This document shows positions 1-8,268 of a DNA stretch of 64,000 bases, in pieces; position 1 is the stretch's first letter, and the number at the start of each line of letters is the position of its first letter. This DNA is from Pontibacter amylolyticus. Lineage in GTDB: Bacteria; Bacteroidota; Bacteroidia; Cytophagales; Hymenobacteraceae. The translations under genes were made by a program, and so were the position numbers. The stretch spans positions 434,001 through 498,000 of the forward strand of contig NZ_BMFP01000004.1 in NCBI RefSeq assembly GCF_014638845.1, read 5' to 3'. The notes beneath the pieces are model-generated. The model made no database searches and was not told the origin of the DNA. It saw only the letters and a program-made list of their open reading frames with translations.

Positions 1-627
1 AAATCGGTTGATTCCCAAACCTTTGGGTACTTTGTAGCCTGGCACAGGCACGATTTGCCCCTGTACATTGCGGTAAAGCGGGTTGACTAGCTCGTAGCCT
101 AAACTGTCGCCATCCAGGTCATAAGCTATCAGGTTGAAGCGCAGTGGCACATCAGGGTGTGCGATAACGGGAAGCGTTGTTTTGATATCCACGCCATGTT
201 TGTTAGGAGAAATCTCATTTATTGTAAGGGTTGTCGTAAGCACCATGGTAAACTGATCGGATGGGGCGGCGAGGTTTAGGATTTGACCATTTCGATTTTC
301 ACTCATCCACGTAACGGTATAGGTGCCAGCGCTCGCAAAGGTATGTTCCCATGTATAGAGGGATAATGCAACATCATGTTTTACAGCTAAAACCGTGTCG
401 AGCATCAGTTCTATATGTACACCATCGCCCATAGAAACAGAGATTAATGAGTCTCTTGCTGGAGAGCTTTCCTTAATATATACCTTCATGGTGAGGTAAG
501 CCTTGCGCGGATTATCCTCATCCAAGGTGTAGGAAATGTACCCGCCCCGCAAATGGGTTGCCTCTGCTGGCGAACTGAAGTAAATGGCAAAAAGAAAGAA
601 AAGGAAAGCGTAAAAGTTTATTTTCAT
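1..627 (-). CDS. Secreted protein, N-terminal part (CHU_C-type), cut by window edge
   Basis: The frame is open from an ATG at 627 down to base 1, giving 209 residues with no stop. The start MKINFYAFLFFLFAIYF is a signal peptide, with likely cleavage after SSPAEA. The mature protein begins THLRGGYISY, the opening of many long Bacteroidota exported proteins that end in a gliding-motility/type IX sorting domain (CHU_C). The rest looks like beta-sandwich (PKD/Ig-like) sequence. The C-terminus lies outside the window, so T9SS export is an inference. It has no partner on its left here and is divergent from the nucleotidase genes on its right. Confidence 0.75.
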   Translation of the reverse strand, partial: MKINFYAFLFFLFAIYFSSPAEATHLRGGYISYTLDEDNPRKAYLTMKVYIKESSPARDSLISVSMGDGVHIELMLDTVLAVKHDVALSLYTWEHTFASAGTYTVTWMSENRNGQILNLAAPSDQFTMVLTTTLTINEISPNKHGVDIKTTLPVIAHPDVPLRFNLIAYDLDGDSLGYELVNPLYRNVQGQIVPVPGYKVPKGLGINRF

Positions 628-736
628 ACAGGATGTGTTATTAGACGACAGCAATATATGACAATTTGTATATAATTGGTCAAGAGCATCTAAAAGAGTC
701 CCGTAGGAAATCTTCCAGTTTTATAGGCAGAACAGT

Positions 737-767
737 TTTGCCAGGCCCCTCAATGTTGATAACTTTG
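737..767 (+). promoter_or_regulatory. Bacteroidota-type promoter for the nucleotidase pair
   Basis: TTTG at 737-740, 19 bases, then TAACTTTG at 760-767 match the -33/-7 promoter of the Bacteroidota primary sigma factor exactly. Transcription would begin near 774, about 15 bases before the ATG at 789. This supports that start over an upstream in-frame ATG at 666. Confidence 0.65.
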
Positions 768-788
768 GGGATAATTACAGCAGCACCC

Positions 789-1544
789 ATGAAGCGCCCT
801 TTCCTAAAATATACCTCCGGACTGGCCCTGGTCCTTAGTCTGGTCGCCTGCCAGCGGCCATTGCAACCCTCCGCCAACCTGAACGAGACAGACGTGGCCG
901 TGGACCATACCATCGCGGCCGATCCGGCTGTGGAGGCGCTGGTGGCCCCGTACCGCCAGGAAGTGACCGTGAAAATGTCGGAGGTGGTGGGGACGGCGCC
1001 GGTGGCTTTGGGCAAAGGCGACTACGAGTCGCCGCTCGGCAACTTTGTGGTAGACCTGCAGCTGACCCAGAGCGAACCGGTCTACGGCAAACCCATCGAC
1101 CTGTCCATCACTACCGAAGGCGGACTGCGCGTGCCGCTGCCTGCGGGCAATATCACCACAGGGCATATTTTTGAGCTGATGCCGTTCGAGAATGAGATGG
1201 TGGTGCTGACCCTGAGCGGCAAGGCTGTAAAGCAACTGTTCGATGATGCTGCGGCTCGCAAGATTACCTACATCGGCAACGCAACCTATACCGTAGCCAA
1301 CGGCAAGGCACAGGATATCAAAATCAAAGGCCAGCCCCTGGACCCGAACAAAACATATACCCTGGTTACCTCCGACTACCTGGCCGGAGGCGGCGATAAA
1401 CTCGACATGCTGAAGAACCTGCTGAAATATGAGAAGCTGGGGCTTTTGCTGCGTGATGCCATTCACCAGCACATACAGCAGCTCACGGCGGCCGGCAAGC
1501 AGGTGACTGCCCCAGCGGAAAAACGTGTGACCATCCTTCCTTAA
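789..1544 (+). CDS. 5'-nucleotidase C-terminal domain lipoprotein
   Basis: 251 residues. It carries the 5'-nucleotidase C-terminal domain, the substrate-binding half of UshA-type enzymes. The N-terminus has a lipoprotein signal with lipobox LVAC (Cys 21), so it should be anchored in the outer or inner membrane. Family signs are ESPLGNFVVD near the start of the domain, GGLRVPLPAGNIT, the segment with ELMPFENEMVVL, and YLAGGGD near the end. The metallophosphatase half is the next gene, 13 bases downstream, so the two probably act together on extracellular nucleotides or similar phosphoesters. An upstream in-frame ATG at 666 would hide the lipobox and precede the promoter, so I chose 789. Confidence 0.85.
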   Translation: MKRPFLKYTSGLALVLSLVACQRPLQPSANLNETDVAVDHTIAADPAVEALVAPYRQEVTVKMSEVVGTAPVALGKGDYESPLGNFVVDLQLTQSEPVYGKPIDLSITTEGGLRVPLPAGNITTGHIFELMPFENEMVVLTLSGKAVKQLFDDAAARKITYIGNATYTVANGKAQDIKIKGQPLDPNKTYTLVTSDYLAGGGDKLDMLKNLLKYEKLGLLLRDAIHQHIQQLTAAGKQVTAPAEKRVTILP

Positions 1545-1557
1545 GCTATACCTGACC

Positions 1558-2493
1558 ATGAAGAGAAGAGACTTTTTGAAGCACACTGCCCTCGGCGCGG
1601 CAGGTATCAGCATGCTGGGGCTGCCTTTTTCGGCCGAAGCCGCCCGCGATGGCATCCGGCTGACCATTCTGCACACCAACGACCAGCACTCGCGCATCGA
1701 CCCCTTTCCGGACGATGGGCGCAAGTACGGCGGCATGGGCGGCATGGCCCGCCGTGCTACGCTCATCGAGCGCATCCGGCAACAGGAGCCCAACGTGCTC
1801 TTGCTCGACTCCGGCGACATCTGGCAGGGCACGCCCTACTTCAATTTCTTTGAGGGGGAGCTCGAGTACAAGCTCATGACCCAGATGCAATACGACGCCG
1901 CCACGCTCGGCAACCACGATTTCGATATCGGGTTGGAAGGGCTGCAGAAACAGCTACCTTTGGCTGGTTTCCCGTTCCTCACGGCCAACTACGACTTCTC
2001 CAACACGATTCTGAAAGGCCGCTTTCAGCCTTACAAAGTGTTCGAAAAGCAAGGGATACGGGTGGGTATATTTGGGCTGGGTATCGAGCTCGACGGCCTG
2101 GTGAGCAAAAACATGTACGGCGAGACCGTATACCTGGACCCGCTGGAGGAATCCCGCAAAATGGTGCAGGCGCTGCGCGAAAAAGAGAAGTGTCACTACG
2201 TTATCTGCCTATCGCACCTTGGCTATAGTTACGACACCGAAAAAATAGACGACCGCAAGCTGGCCACGCAGGTCAGCGGCATCGACTTGATATTGGGCGG
2301 CCATACCCATACCTTCATGGAAAAACCGGAAGTGCTGCGACACGAAAGCGGGCACGAAACCATGATCAATCAAGTTGGCTGGTCGGGCTTGTTTTTGGGC
2401 AGAATAGATGTTACATTCAGCAGAAAATCAAAGCGTAGGACCGACACAAGGACCGCTGTGTTGGCTGTGGATAACCCTGTATTAACTTCGTGA
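1558..2493 (+). CDS. Metallophosphoesterase, 5'-nucleotidase N-terminal half (UshA-like)
   Basis: 311 residues. The start MKRRDFLKHTALGAAG is a Tat-type signal (twin Arg, then hydrophobic stretch), so the enzyme is probably exported folded. The calcineurin-like metal site is complete: NDQH (residues 41-44), DSGD (84-87), LGNHD (117-121), SHLG and GGHTH further on. The UshA substrate-binding half is absent and is encoded by the preceding gene. Likely reaction: hydrolysis of 5'-nucleotides to nucleosides and phosphate in the periplasm; the exact substrate is not known. The 13-base gap between the two genes consists mostly of the dispersed motif GCTATACCTG. Confidence 0.88.
   Translation: MKRRDFLKHTALGAAGISMLGLPFSAEAARDGIRLTILHTNDQHSRIDPFPDDGRKYGGMGGMARRATLIERIRQQEPNVLLLDSGDIWQGTPYFNFFEGELEYKLMTQMQYDAATLGNHDFDIGLEGLQKQLPLAGFPFLTANYDFSNTILKGRFQPYKVFEKQGIRVGIFGLGIELDGLVSKNMYGETVYLDPLEESRKMVQALREKEKCHYVICLSHLGYSYDTEKIDDRKLATQVSGIDLILGGHTHTFMEKPEVLRHESGHETMINQVGWSGLFLGRIDVTFSRKSKRRTDTRTAVLAVDNPVLTS
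2466..2474 (-). promoter_or_regulatory. DnaA box upstream of dnaA
   Basis: TGTGGATAA on the plus strand is the exact complement of the DnaA box TTATCCACA. It lies in the last codons of the nucleotidase gene, about 125 bases before the dnaA start. Autoregulation of dnaA through such a box is known in other bacteria. A single box can also arise by chance. Confidence 0.4.
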
Positions 2494-2598
2494 ATAAATA
2501 ATTTTTTGTTTAGAATAAATTGGTCAAATTTGTAACCCCCCTGCCGTCAAGGTGAGGTTTGTTACACCCAACGGATCTTTTGTGTTTTGGAAAATTGG

Positions 2599-4023
2599 AT
2601 GATAAAAGACTGTTCAACAGTATGGAGTAACTGTCTACAGGTAATTAAGGAAAATATTGGCGAGCAGAGCTTTAAGACCTGGTTCGAACCGATCAAGCCT
2701 TTGTCCCTGCGCGACAACGTGCTGACTATACAGGTGCCCAGCCAGTTCTTTTACGAATGGCTGGAGGAGCACTATGTAAGCCTGCTGAAGAAAGTGATCT
2801 ACCAGGAGCTGGGCAGTGAGGGGCGCCTGGAGTACTCGATTATCGTGGACCGTGGCAATGAGGCCAACAAGCCGCAGACGGTCAACATTCCGACCAAAAA
2901 GATTCCGACCGCCGTGGTGAACTCCTACCGGCCGGAGCAGAACTTCATCAAGAGCCCGTTCGAGTCCAAGACCATTGACCGCAACTTCCTGAACTCGCAG
3001 CTGAACGGGGCCTATACCTTTGAGAACTACATAGAGGGGGACTGTAACCGCCTGGCGCGCTCGGCCGGTTATGCCGTGGCCAACAAGCCGGGCACCACTT
3101 CGTTCAATCCGCTGATGGTGTACGGCGGCGTGGGACTGGGCAAGACGCACTTGGTTCAGGCCATCGGCAACCACATCAAAAACAGCAACCCGGAAAAGTT
3201 CGTGCTCTACGTGTCTTCCGAGAAATTCGTGAACCAGTTCATCGAGTCGCTCAAGACCAACAACGTGCAGGACTTCGCCAACTTCTACCTGCTGGTGGAC
3301 ATCCTGATCATCGACGACGTGCAGTTCCTGAGCGGCAAGGAGAAGACGCAGGAAATGTTCTTCCACATCTTCAACCACCTGCACCAGTCCGGCAAGCAGA
3401 TCGTGATGACCTCCGACTGTCCGCCGCGCGACCTGAAGGGCCTGGAGGAGCGTCTGTTGTCCCGCTTCAAGTGGGGCCTCACCGCCGACCTGCAGAGCCC
3501 GGACTTCGAGACGCGTATGGCCATTATCCAGAAAAAGATGCAGGGCGACGGGATTGACATTCCGGACAACGTGGTGGAGTACCTGGCCTACAGCGTGGAT
3601 ACCAACGTGCGTGAGCTCGAAGGCGTGCTGATCTCGCTGATCGCGCAGTCATCGCTGAACAGAAAAGAAATTGACCTGGAGCTTGCCAAGCAGGCCCTCA
3701 AGCATATCATCGAGGATGTGGAGACCGAGGTGAACCTCGACTTCATCCAGAAAACGGTGGCTGAGTACTTCCAGGTGAGCCTGGATTCGCTGAAGGCCAA
3801 GACCCGCAAGAAAGAGATTGTGACGGCGCGCCAGGTGGCCATGTACTTTGCCAAGGAGTTCACCAGCCATTCGCTTAAGTCGATCGGTTACCACTTCGGT
3901 GGCCGCGACCACAGTACGGTGATCCACTCCGTGCAGACTGTTTCTGATCTGATCGATACCGACAAGAAATTCAAGGTGAGCATACAGGAGCTTCAGAAGA
4001 AGTTCAAATCGAAGGCGGGCTAA
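2599..4023 (+). CDS. dnaA: Chromosomal replication initiator protein DnaA
   Basis: 474 residues from the ATG at 2599; a TTG at 2587 in the same frame would add four residues. DnaA binds origin boxes, opens the DNA and loads the helicase. Domain I (about 1-80) contains FKTWFEPIKPL. The AAA+ domain has Walker A GGVGLGKTHL and Walker B IIDDVQF, with sensor motifs after it. Domain IV ends with the DNA-binding signature GRDHSTVIHS. Length is normal. There is a DnaA box about 125 bases upstream but no clear origin cluster beside the gene. Two very strong hairpins follow it. Confidence 0.97.
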   Translation: MIKDCSTVWSNCLQVIKENIGEQSFKTWFEPIKPLSLRDNVLTIQVPSQFFYEWLEEHYVSLLKKVIYQELGSEGRLEYSIIVDRGNEANKPQTVNIPTKKIPTAVVNSYRPEQNFIKSPFESKTIDRNFLNSQLNGAYTFENYIEGDCNRLARSAGYAVANKPGTTSFNPLMVYGGVGLGKTHLVQAIGNHIKNSNPEKFVLYVSSEKFVNQFIESLKTNNVQDFANFYLLVDILIIDDVQFLSGKEKTQEMFFHIFNHLHQSGKQIVMTSDCPPRDLKGLEERLLSRFKWGLTADLQSPDFETRMAIIQKKMQGDGIDIPDNVVEYLAYSVDTNVRELEGVLISLIAQSSLNRKEIDLELAKQALKHIIEDVETEVNLDFIQKTVAEYFQVSLDSLKAKTRKKEIVTARQVAMYFAKEFTSHSLKSIGYHFGGRDHSTVIHSVQTVSDLIDTDKKFKVSIQELQKKFKSKAG

Positions 4024-4057
4024 GCTATACCTGACCGAGCGCTATACCTATCAACAC

Positions 4058-4094
4058 GAAACCGCCGCTACTATACCTGAGTAGCGGCGGTTTC
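4058..4094 (+). terminator. Terminator of dnaA with the dispersed motif in its loop
   Basis: A perfect 15-bp stem (4058-4072 with 4080-4094, core AAACCGCCGCTACT) closes a 7-base loop ATACCTG. Stem end plus loop form the dispersed motif CTATACCTG. A short T-containing run follows. It lies 35 bases after the dnaA stop. Confidence 0.75.
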
Positions 4095-4124
4095 CGTTTG
4101 TGCTATACCTGGTAAGCATGTCAA

Positions 4125-4166
4125 AAGAGAGAGGGCTATACCTGCGCAGGTATAGCCCTCTCTCTT
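4125..4166. terminator. 42-bp perfect palindrome, probable bidirectional terminator
   Basis: Bases 4125-4166 are an uninterrupted palindrome centred on TGCGCA (between 4145 and 4146). The arms are AAGAGAGAGGG followed by CTATACCTG, so two copies of the dispersed motif face each other. It lies between the converging dnaA and small membrane-protein genes and could end transcription from both sides. Confidence 0.7.
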
Positions 4167-4187
4167 GGTGCTTATTGCAGCACTCCT

Positions 4188-4346
4188 TTATCGTTTCCTA
4201 GACTTTTGCAGAATGCGCACGCCTAACATCCTCACAGGTATAATTCCAGCGAGCAGCACAAAATAGGCTTGCGGGCTGGCATTCGTACTAAACTTCAGGT
4301 ATAGGGCAGCGCCTAACAAAATGCCGATGCCCAGGCAAAACGCAAT
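4188..4346 (-). CDS. Small two-helix membrane ORF without a clear start
   Basis: On the minus strand this frame ends at a TAA at 4188-4190. It reads about 53 codons of convincing membrane-protein sequence: TIAFCLGIGILLGAALYLKF, a short polar link, then AYFVLLAGIIPVRMLG and the basic end QKSRKR. No ATG or GTG is present at a sensible place. A TTG at 4319 would leave 44 residues, and the frame also runs upstream into the end of the neighbouring minus-strand gene. It may start at an unusual codon, be coupled to that gene, or be the remains of a longer gene. I do not recognise the family. Confidence 0.35.
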   Translation of the reverse strand: MAFCLGIGILLGAALYLKFSTNASPQAYFVLLAGIIPVRMLGVRILQKSRKR

Positions 4347-4366
4347 AGTTCGGCTGCGCCTATACC

Positions 4367-4867
4367 TTAGGCCAGGTTCGCTTCCGTTACGTCGAAGTTG
4401 TGCTGGCGGCTCAAATCGCGTATTCTGCTTTTCACCTTCTCGATGTCACGCTTTTTGCGGATCTGCTTCAGGTCGAGGTATACCTTGTTGCCGTCGCGCT
4501 GGGTGATGCGCAGGGCCATAGGCGATACATGCACCGATTCGATGTCAGGTATAGCCGTGATCATCTTGGTCCGAAACACCCCATTTTTCTGAACGATGTA
4601 CTCCTGTGTCACTTCAATGTAAGACTGCACGCCAAATACAGAAGTGTTCTGCAGGATCACGTAGCCCAGAAAAACGACAGCCAAACCGAAAAAGATGTAG
4701 TACAGGTAATTCTGGTCATCAGTCGGGTTTTCGCTTACAAGCAGCATGGTGGCCCAGGCCAGCCAGAAAAGGGTGAGCACCAGTTGCACCGTAAAAGAAA
4801 GCTTAGCATTGCGCGAAGGGCTTAACTGTACTAAAAGCGACGATCTTGCATTACCGGCTGTAGGCAT
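4367..4867 (-). CDS. Membrane protein with two helices and a PH-like tail
   Basis: 166 residues. Two hydrophobic segments follow a short N-terminal tail: SFTVQLVLTLFWLAWATMLL and YYIFFGLAVVFLGYVIL. The remaining half (IEVTQEYIVQKNGVFRTKMI, then a lysine/arginine-rich region) resembles the bacterial PH-like domains that sit behind membrane helices. I do not recognise a specific family and propose no function. The small membrane ORF on the same strand follows directly. A promoter lies upstream at 4924-4954. Confidence 0.7.
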   Translation of the reverse strand: MPTAGNARSSLLVQLSPSRNAKLSFTVQLVLTLFWLAWATMLLVSENPTDDQNYLYYIFFGLAVVFLGYVILQNTSVFGVQSYIEVTQEYIVQKNGVFRTKMITAIPDIESVHVSPMALRITQRDGNKVYLDLKQIRKKRDIEKVKSRIRDLSRQHNFDVTEANLA

Positions 4868-4923
4868 ATAAGGATGTTAAAGTGAAACGAACGCGCACAG
4901 TTTATGTGCAAGCTGCAATATAG

Positions 4924-4954
4924 CAAATTTATTTTTTGAGAGAAGCGGTTAAAA
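4924..4954 (-). promoter_or_regulatory. Promoter candidate for the PH-like membrane protein
   Basis: On the minus strand, TTTT (4951-4954), 19 bases, then TAAATTTG (4924-4931). This matches the Bacteroidota consensus apart from one base in the -33 box. It overlaps the last codons of the osmC gene. Transcription would start near 4917, about 50 bases before the ATG at 4867. Confidence 0.45.
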
Positions 4955-5363
4955 TGATCTCCGGCACGGCACCCAGCGCCTTCGAAATAGGGCACTTGGC
5001 CTTTGACTCTTCGGCCAGCTTCTGAAATTCATCGTCGCTTATACCTGCCACGCTCGCCTCGGTGTTCAGTTCGATCTTCATCACATGCGGTCCGCCGTCT
5101 TTCTCGCCCAGGTGCACCGTAGCGGTTGACTGCACCGACTGCGGCTCGTATTTGGCCTTCTCGAGCAGGGAGCTCAGAAACATGGAGTAGCAGCCGGCCA
5201 GGGCCGCACCGATCAGCTCTTCGGGGTTGGTGGCCGAGGTGTCGTTTTCGAAGCGGGAGGCGAAGGTATAGCCTGCCTTAAAGTTACCGGTGCCGGACTC
5301 TACCTCGCCGTTGCCGTTTTTCAGGCCTTTGTTCCATTGGGCCTTTGCTGTGCTTTTTTTCAT
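4929..5363 (-). CDS. OsmC family peroxiredoxin
   Basis: 144 residues from the ATG at 5363; an ATG 12 codons upstream adds only a poorly conserved tail. OsmC/Ohr proteins reduce organic hydroperoxides with two cysteines. Both are present: Cys in ALAGCYSMFL and Cys in AKCPISKAL, together with the NPEELIGAA segment of the OsmC subfamily. It is cytoplasmic, with no signal peptide. It stands alone, divergent from the GH3 gene, with about 165 bases between them. Confidence 0.88.
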   Translation of the reverse strand: MKKSTAKAQWNKGLKNGNGEVESGTGNFKAGYTFASRFENDTSATNPEELIGAALAGCYSMFLSSLLEKAKYEPQSVQSTATVHLGEKDGGPHVMKIELNTEASVAGISDDEFQKLAEESKAKCPISKALGAVPEIILTASLKK

Positions 5364-5528
5364 AAGTCTTACTGTTAGTGGGTTTTGAGATAAATACAAT
5401 ACCTATAAACTACGGAGGTGCGTTTTTTGTTAGCCCTAAAAAACAGGAGAGCGGTAAAACATGGCGAACGACTAGGACAAAACCCGTTTATCTGGCTATA
5501 TTTACCCCTCTAAAAAAAGAAAAACCAT

Positions 5529-7046
5529 ATGGGTGTGAAAGCATGGCTCAGTAAGCCGCTAGCTGCTTACGTGCACAAAAAACACCAGTCCTGGATACAA
5601 AACCCGGTAGAGGCGCAACAGAGTGTTTTTGAAAGTATCATCAAAACAGCGCAGCACACCGCCTTTGGCCGTGACCATCATTTTTCTGAAATAAAGACCC
5701 ACGCCGACTTTGTGGAAGCCGTACCCGTACGCGACTACGAGGGCCTTGTCGCATACTTCAACCGCGTAAAAGAAGGGGAGCAGAACATCCTGTGGCCGGG
5801 CAAACCGCTCTACCTGGCCAAAACATCCGGCACCACTTCCGGTACCAAGTACATCCCCATTACCAAAGACTCCATCCCCAACCACATCAACGGCGCGAAA
5901 GACGCGCTGCTTTCCTACATTCACGAGACGGGCAACTCCAGCTTTCTGGATGGGAAGATGATCTTCCTGTCGGGTAGTCCGGTGCTGGAGCAGGTGGGGG
6001 GCATCCACACCGGCCGCTTGTCGGGCATCGCCAACCACCACGTGCCAGGCTACCTGCGCACCAACCAGCTGCCCAGCTACGAGACCAACTGCATCGAAGA
6101 CTGGGAGACCAAGCTCGACCAGATCATCGAGGAGACGATCGACGAAAACATGACGCTCATCTCGGGTATACCGCCCTGGGTGCAGATGTACTTCGACAAA
6201 CTGATGCAGCAGACGGGCAAGCAGATCAAGGATATTTTCCCGAATTTTTCCCTGTTTGTGTATGGTGGCGTGAATTTTGAGCCTTACCGCAAAAAACTGT
6301 TCGAGTCGATCGGGCGCGAAGTAGATTCCGTTGAAACATTTCCGGCCTCTGAAGGGTTTTTCGCCTACCAGAACGAGCAGCACGACAGGGGCCTGTTGCT
6401 CTTGCTGAACTCGGGTATCTTCTTTGAGTTTATACCTACAGACGAGTACTTCAACGAGAAGCCGACCCGCCTGACAATTGGCGAAGTGGAGGTTGGTGTG
6501 AACTATGCGCTGGTCGTTAGCAGCAATGCCGGGCTATGGGGCTATTCTATTGGCGACACCGTGAAGTTTACATCCGTGAAGCCTTACAAGCTGATCGTGA
6601 GCGGTCGCATCAAGCATTACATTTCTGCCTTTGGCGAGCACGTGATAGGCGAGGAGGTGGAAAAGGCGATGCAGCGCACCATGCAGAAGTACCCGATGGT
6701 GGAACTGGTGGAGTTTACGGTGGCCCCCTACGTGAGTCAGGACAAGGGGCAGTCTTTCCATGAGTGGCTGGTGGAGTTTTCCATAGCGCCCGCCAACGAG
6801 GAGGCATTTGCAAAAGAACTGAACGCGCAACTGCAGAAATTGAATACCTATTACGACGACCTGATCACAGGCCGCATTTTGGCCGACCTGAAGATCAGGG
6901 CGCTGCCGCAGGGCACGTTCCGCCACTACATGAAGTCGCAGGGCAAGCTGGGAGGACAGAACAAAGTGCCGCGCCTGAGCAACGACCGCAAACTGGCCGA
7001 AGGCCTGATCGAGTCGGCAGACGCACTTAACACTAACAAGAATTAA
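5529..7046 (+). CDS. GH3 family acyl-adenylating ligase
   Basis: 505 residues, close to the usual bacterial GH3 length. GH3 enzymes adenylate a carboxylic acid and couple it to an amino acid or similar amine; plant members act on auxin and jasmonate. The phosphate-binding loop is visible as AKTSGTTSGTKYIP, and SGIPPWVQMYF and FPASEGFFAYQ are typical of the family. The bacterial substrate is unknown. Its stop overlaps the dxr start by one base (TAATG), so the two are translationally coupled. The predicted protein is cytoplasmic. Confidence 0.85.
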   Translation: MGVKAWLSKPLAAYVHKKHQSWIQNPVEAQQSVFESIIKTAQHTAFGRDHHFSEIKTHADFVEAVPVRDYEGLVAYFNRVKEGEQNILWPGKPLYLAKTSGTTSGTKYIPITKDSIPNHINGAKDALLSYIHETGNSSFLDGKMIFLSGSPVLEQVGGIHTGRLSGIANHHVPGYLRTNQLPSYETNCIEDWETKLDQIIEETIDENMTLISGIPPWVQMYFDKLMQQTGKQIKDIFPNFSLFVYGGVNFEPYRKKLFESIGREVDSVETFPASEGFFAYQNEQHDRGLLLLLNSGIFFEFIPTDEYFNEKPTRLTIGEVEVGVNYALVVSSNAGLWGYSIGDTVKFTSVKPYKLIVSGRIKHYISAFGEHVIGEEVEKAMQRTMQKYPMVELVEFTVAPYVSQDKGQSFHEWLVEFSIAPANEEAFAKELNAQLQKLNTYYDDLITGRILADLKIRALPQGTFRHYMKSQGKLGGQNKVPRLSNDRKLAEGLIESADALNTNKN

Positions 7047-8206
7047 TGAAACGAATTGCTATACTTGGCTCCACAGGCTCCATCGGCACACAGGCCCTGG
7101 AAGTGATCGGGGCCAATCCCGATAGTTTTGAGTTGGAGGTGATCACCGCCAACCACAACGCCGATCTGCTGATCGCGCAGGCGCTGGCTTTTAAGCCGAA
7201 TGCGGTCGTGATCGCCAACGAGGCGCTGTACGAACAGGTGCGCGATGCCCTGCAGCACGAGGCCATCAAGGTATACGCCGGAGCAAACGCGCTCAACTCG
7301 GTGGTAGAGATGGGCACTGTGGACATGGTGCTGACTGCCATGGTCGGCTACGCCGGACTGCAACCCACCATCCGCGCCATCAAAGCCGGTAAGGAGATTG
7401 CCCTTGCTAACAAAGAAACCCTGGTGGTGGCCGGACAGCTGGTTACCGAACTGGCCCGGCAGCAGGGCGTGAACATCTACCCGGTGGACTCCGAGCACAG
7501 CGCTATTTTCCAGTGTCTGGCCGGTGAGTTTCACAACCCGATTGAGAAGATCATCCTCACCGCTTCAGGTGGTCCCTTCCGAGGCCGCAAAGCGGACGAA
7601 CTGCGCCAGGTGACCCGGGCACAGGCGCTCAAGCACCCGAACTGGGAAATGGGCGCCAAGATCACCATCGACTCGGCTTCGCTCATGAACAAAGGTCTGG
7701 AGGTGATCGAGGCCAAGTGGCTTTTCGGTCTGAAGAACAACCAGATCGAAGTGGTGGTGCATCCGCAATCCATCGTTCACTCGCTGGTGCAGTTCGAGGA
7801 CGGCTCCATCAAGGCGCAGCTTGGCTTGCCGGACATGAAACTGCCGATCCAGTATGCGCTGGGCTACCCGAACCGACTCAAGTCCGACTATCCGCGCTTC
7901 AACTTTATGGACTACCCGCAGCTCACTTTCGAGCAGCCCGACCTGGAGACTTTCCGCAATCTGCAGCTGGCCTTTGATGCCATGGAGCGGGGCGGCAATA
8001 TGCCCTGCATCCTCAATGCGGCCAACGAAGTAGCCGTAGCCGCCTTCCTGCGCGAGGAGGTGGGCTTCCTGGAGATGTCCGATATCATCGAATACAGTAT
8101 GGCGAAAGTTGCGTATATTGCGAATCCTTCTTATGAGGATTATGTTACAACAGACAGAGAGACACGCGATTACGCCGCAAGAATGGCTGGCAAGCTAAGC
8201 CTCTAA
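7046..8206 (+). CDS. dxr: 1-deoxy-D-xylulose 5-phosphate reductoisomerase
   Basis: 386 residues. It converts DXP to 2-C-methyl-D-erythritol 4-phosphate with NADPH, the committed step of the MEP route to isoprenoids. The NADPH-binding start ILGSTGSIGTQALEV is at residues 5-19. The metal and substrate site is in VDSEHSAIFQCL and ASGGPFRG, with HPNWEMGAKITIDSASLMNK following. Length is normal. It overlaps the GH3 gene by one base and is followed 62 bases later by rseP, a common Bacteroidota order. Confidence 0.96.
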   Translation: MKRIAILGSTGSIGTQALEVIGANPDSFELEVITANHNADLLIAQALAFKPNAVVIANEALYEQVRDALQHEAIKVYAGANALNSVVEMGTVDMVLTAMVGYAGLQPTIRAIKAGKEIALANKETLVVAGQLVTELARQQGVNIYPVDSEHSAIFQCLAGEFHNPIEKIILTASGGPFRGRKADELRQVTRAQALKHPNWEMGAKITIDSASLMNKGLEVIEAKWLFGLKNNQIEVVVHPQSIVHSLVQFEDGSIKAQLGLPDMKLPIQYALGYPNRLKSDYPRFNFMDYPQLTFEQPDLETFRNLQLAFDAMERGGNMPCILNAANEVAVAAFLREEVGFLEMSDIIEYSMAKVAYIANPSYEDYVTTDRETRDYAARMAGKLSL

Positions 8207-8268
8207 GTGTTGCCATCGGGCGTTAATTTTTTTGTCAAGATCATCGATTCTAAATTTATTTCTTTTAA

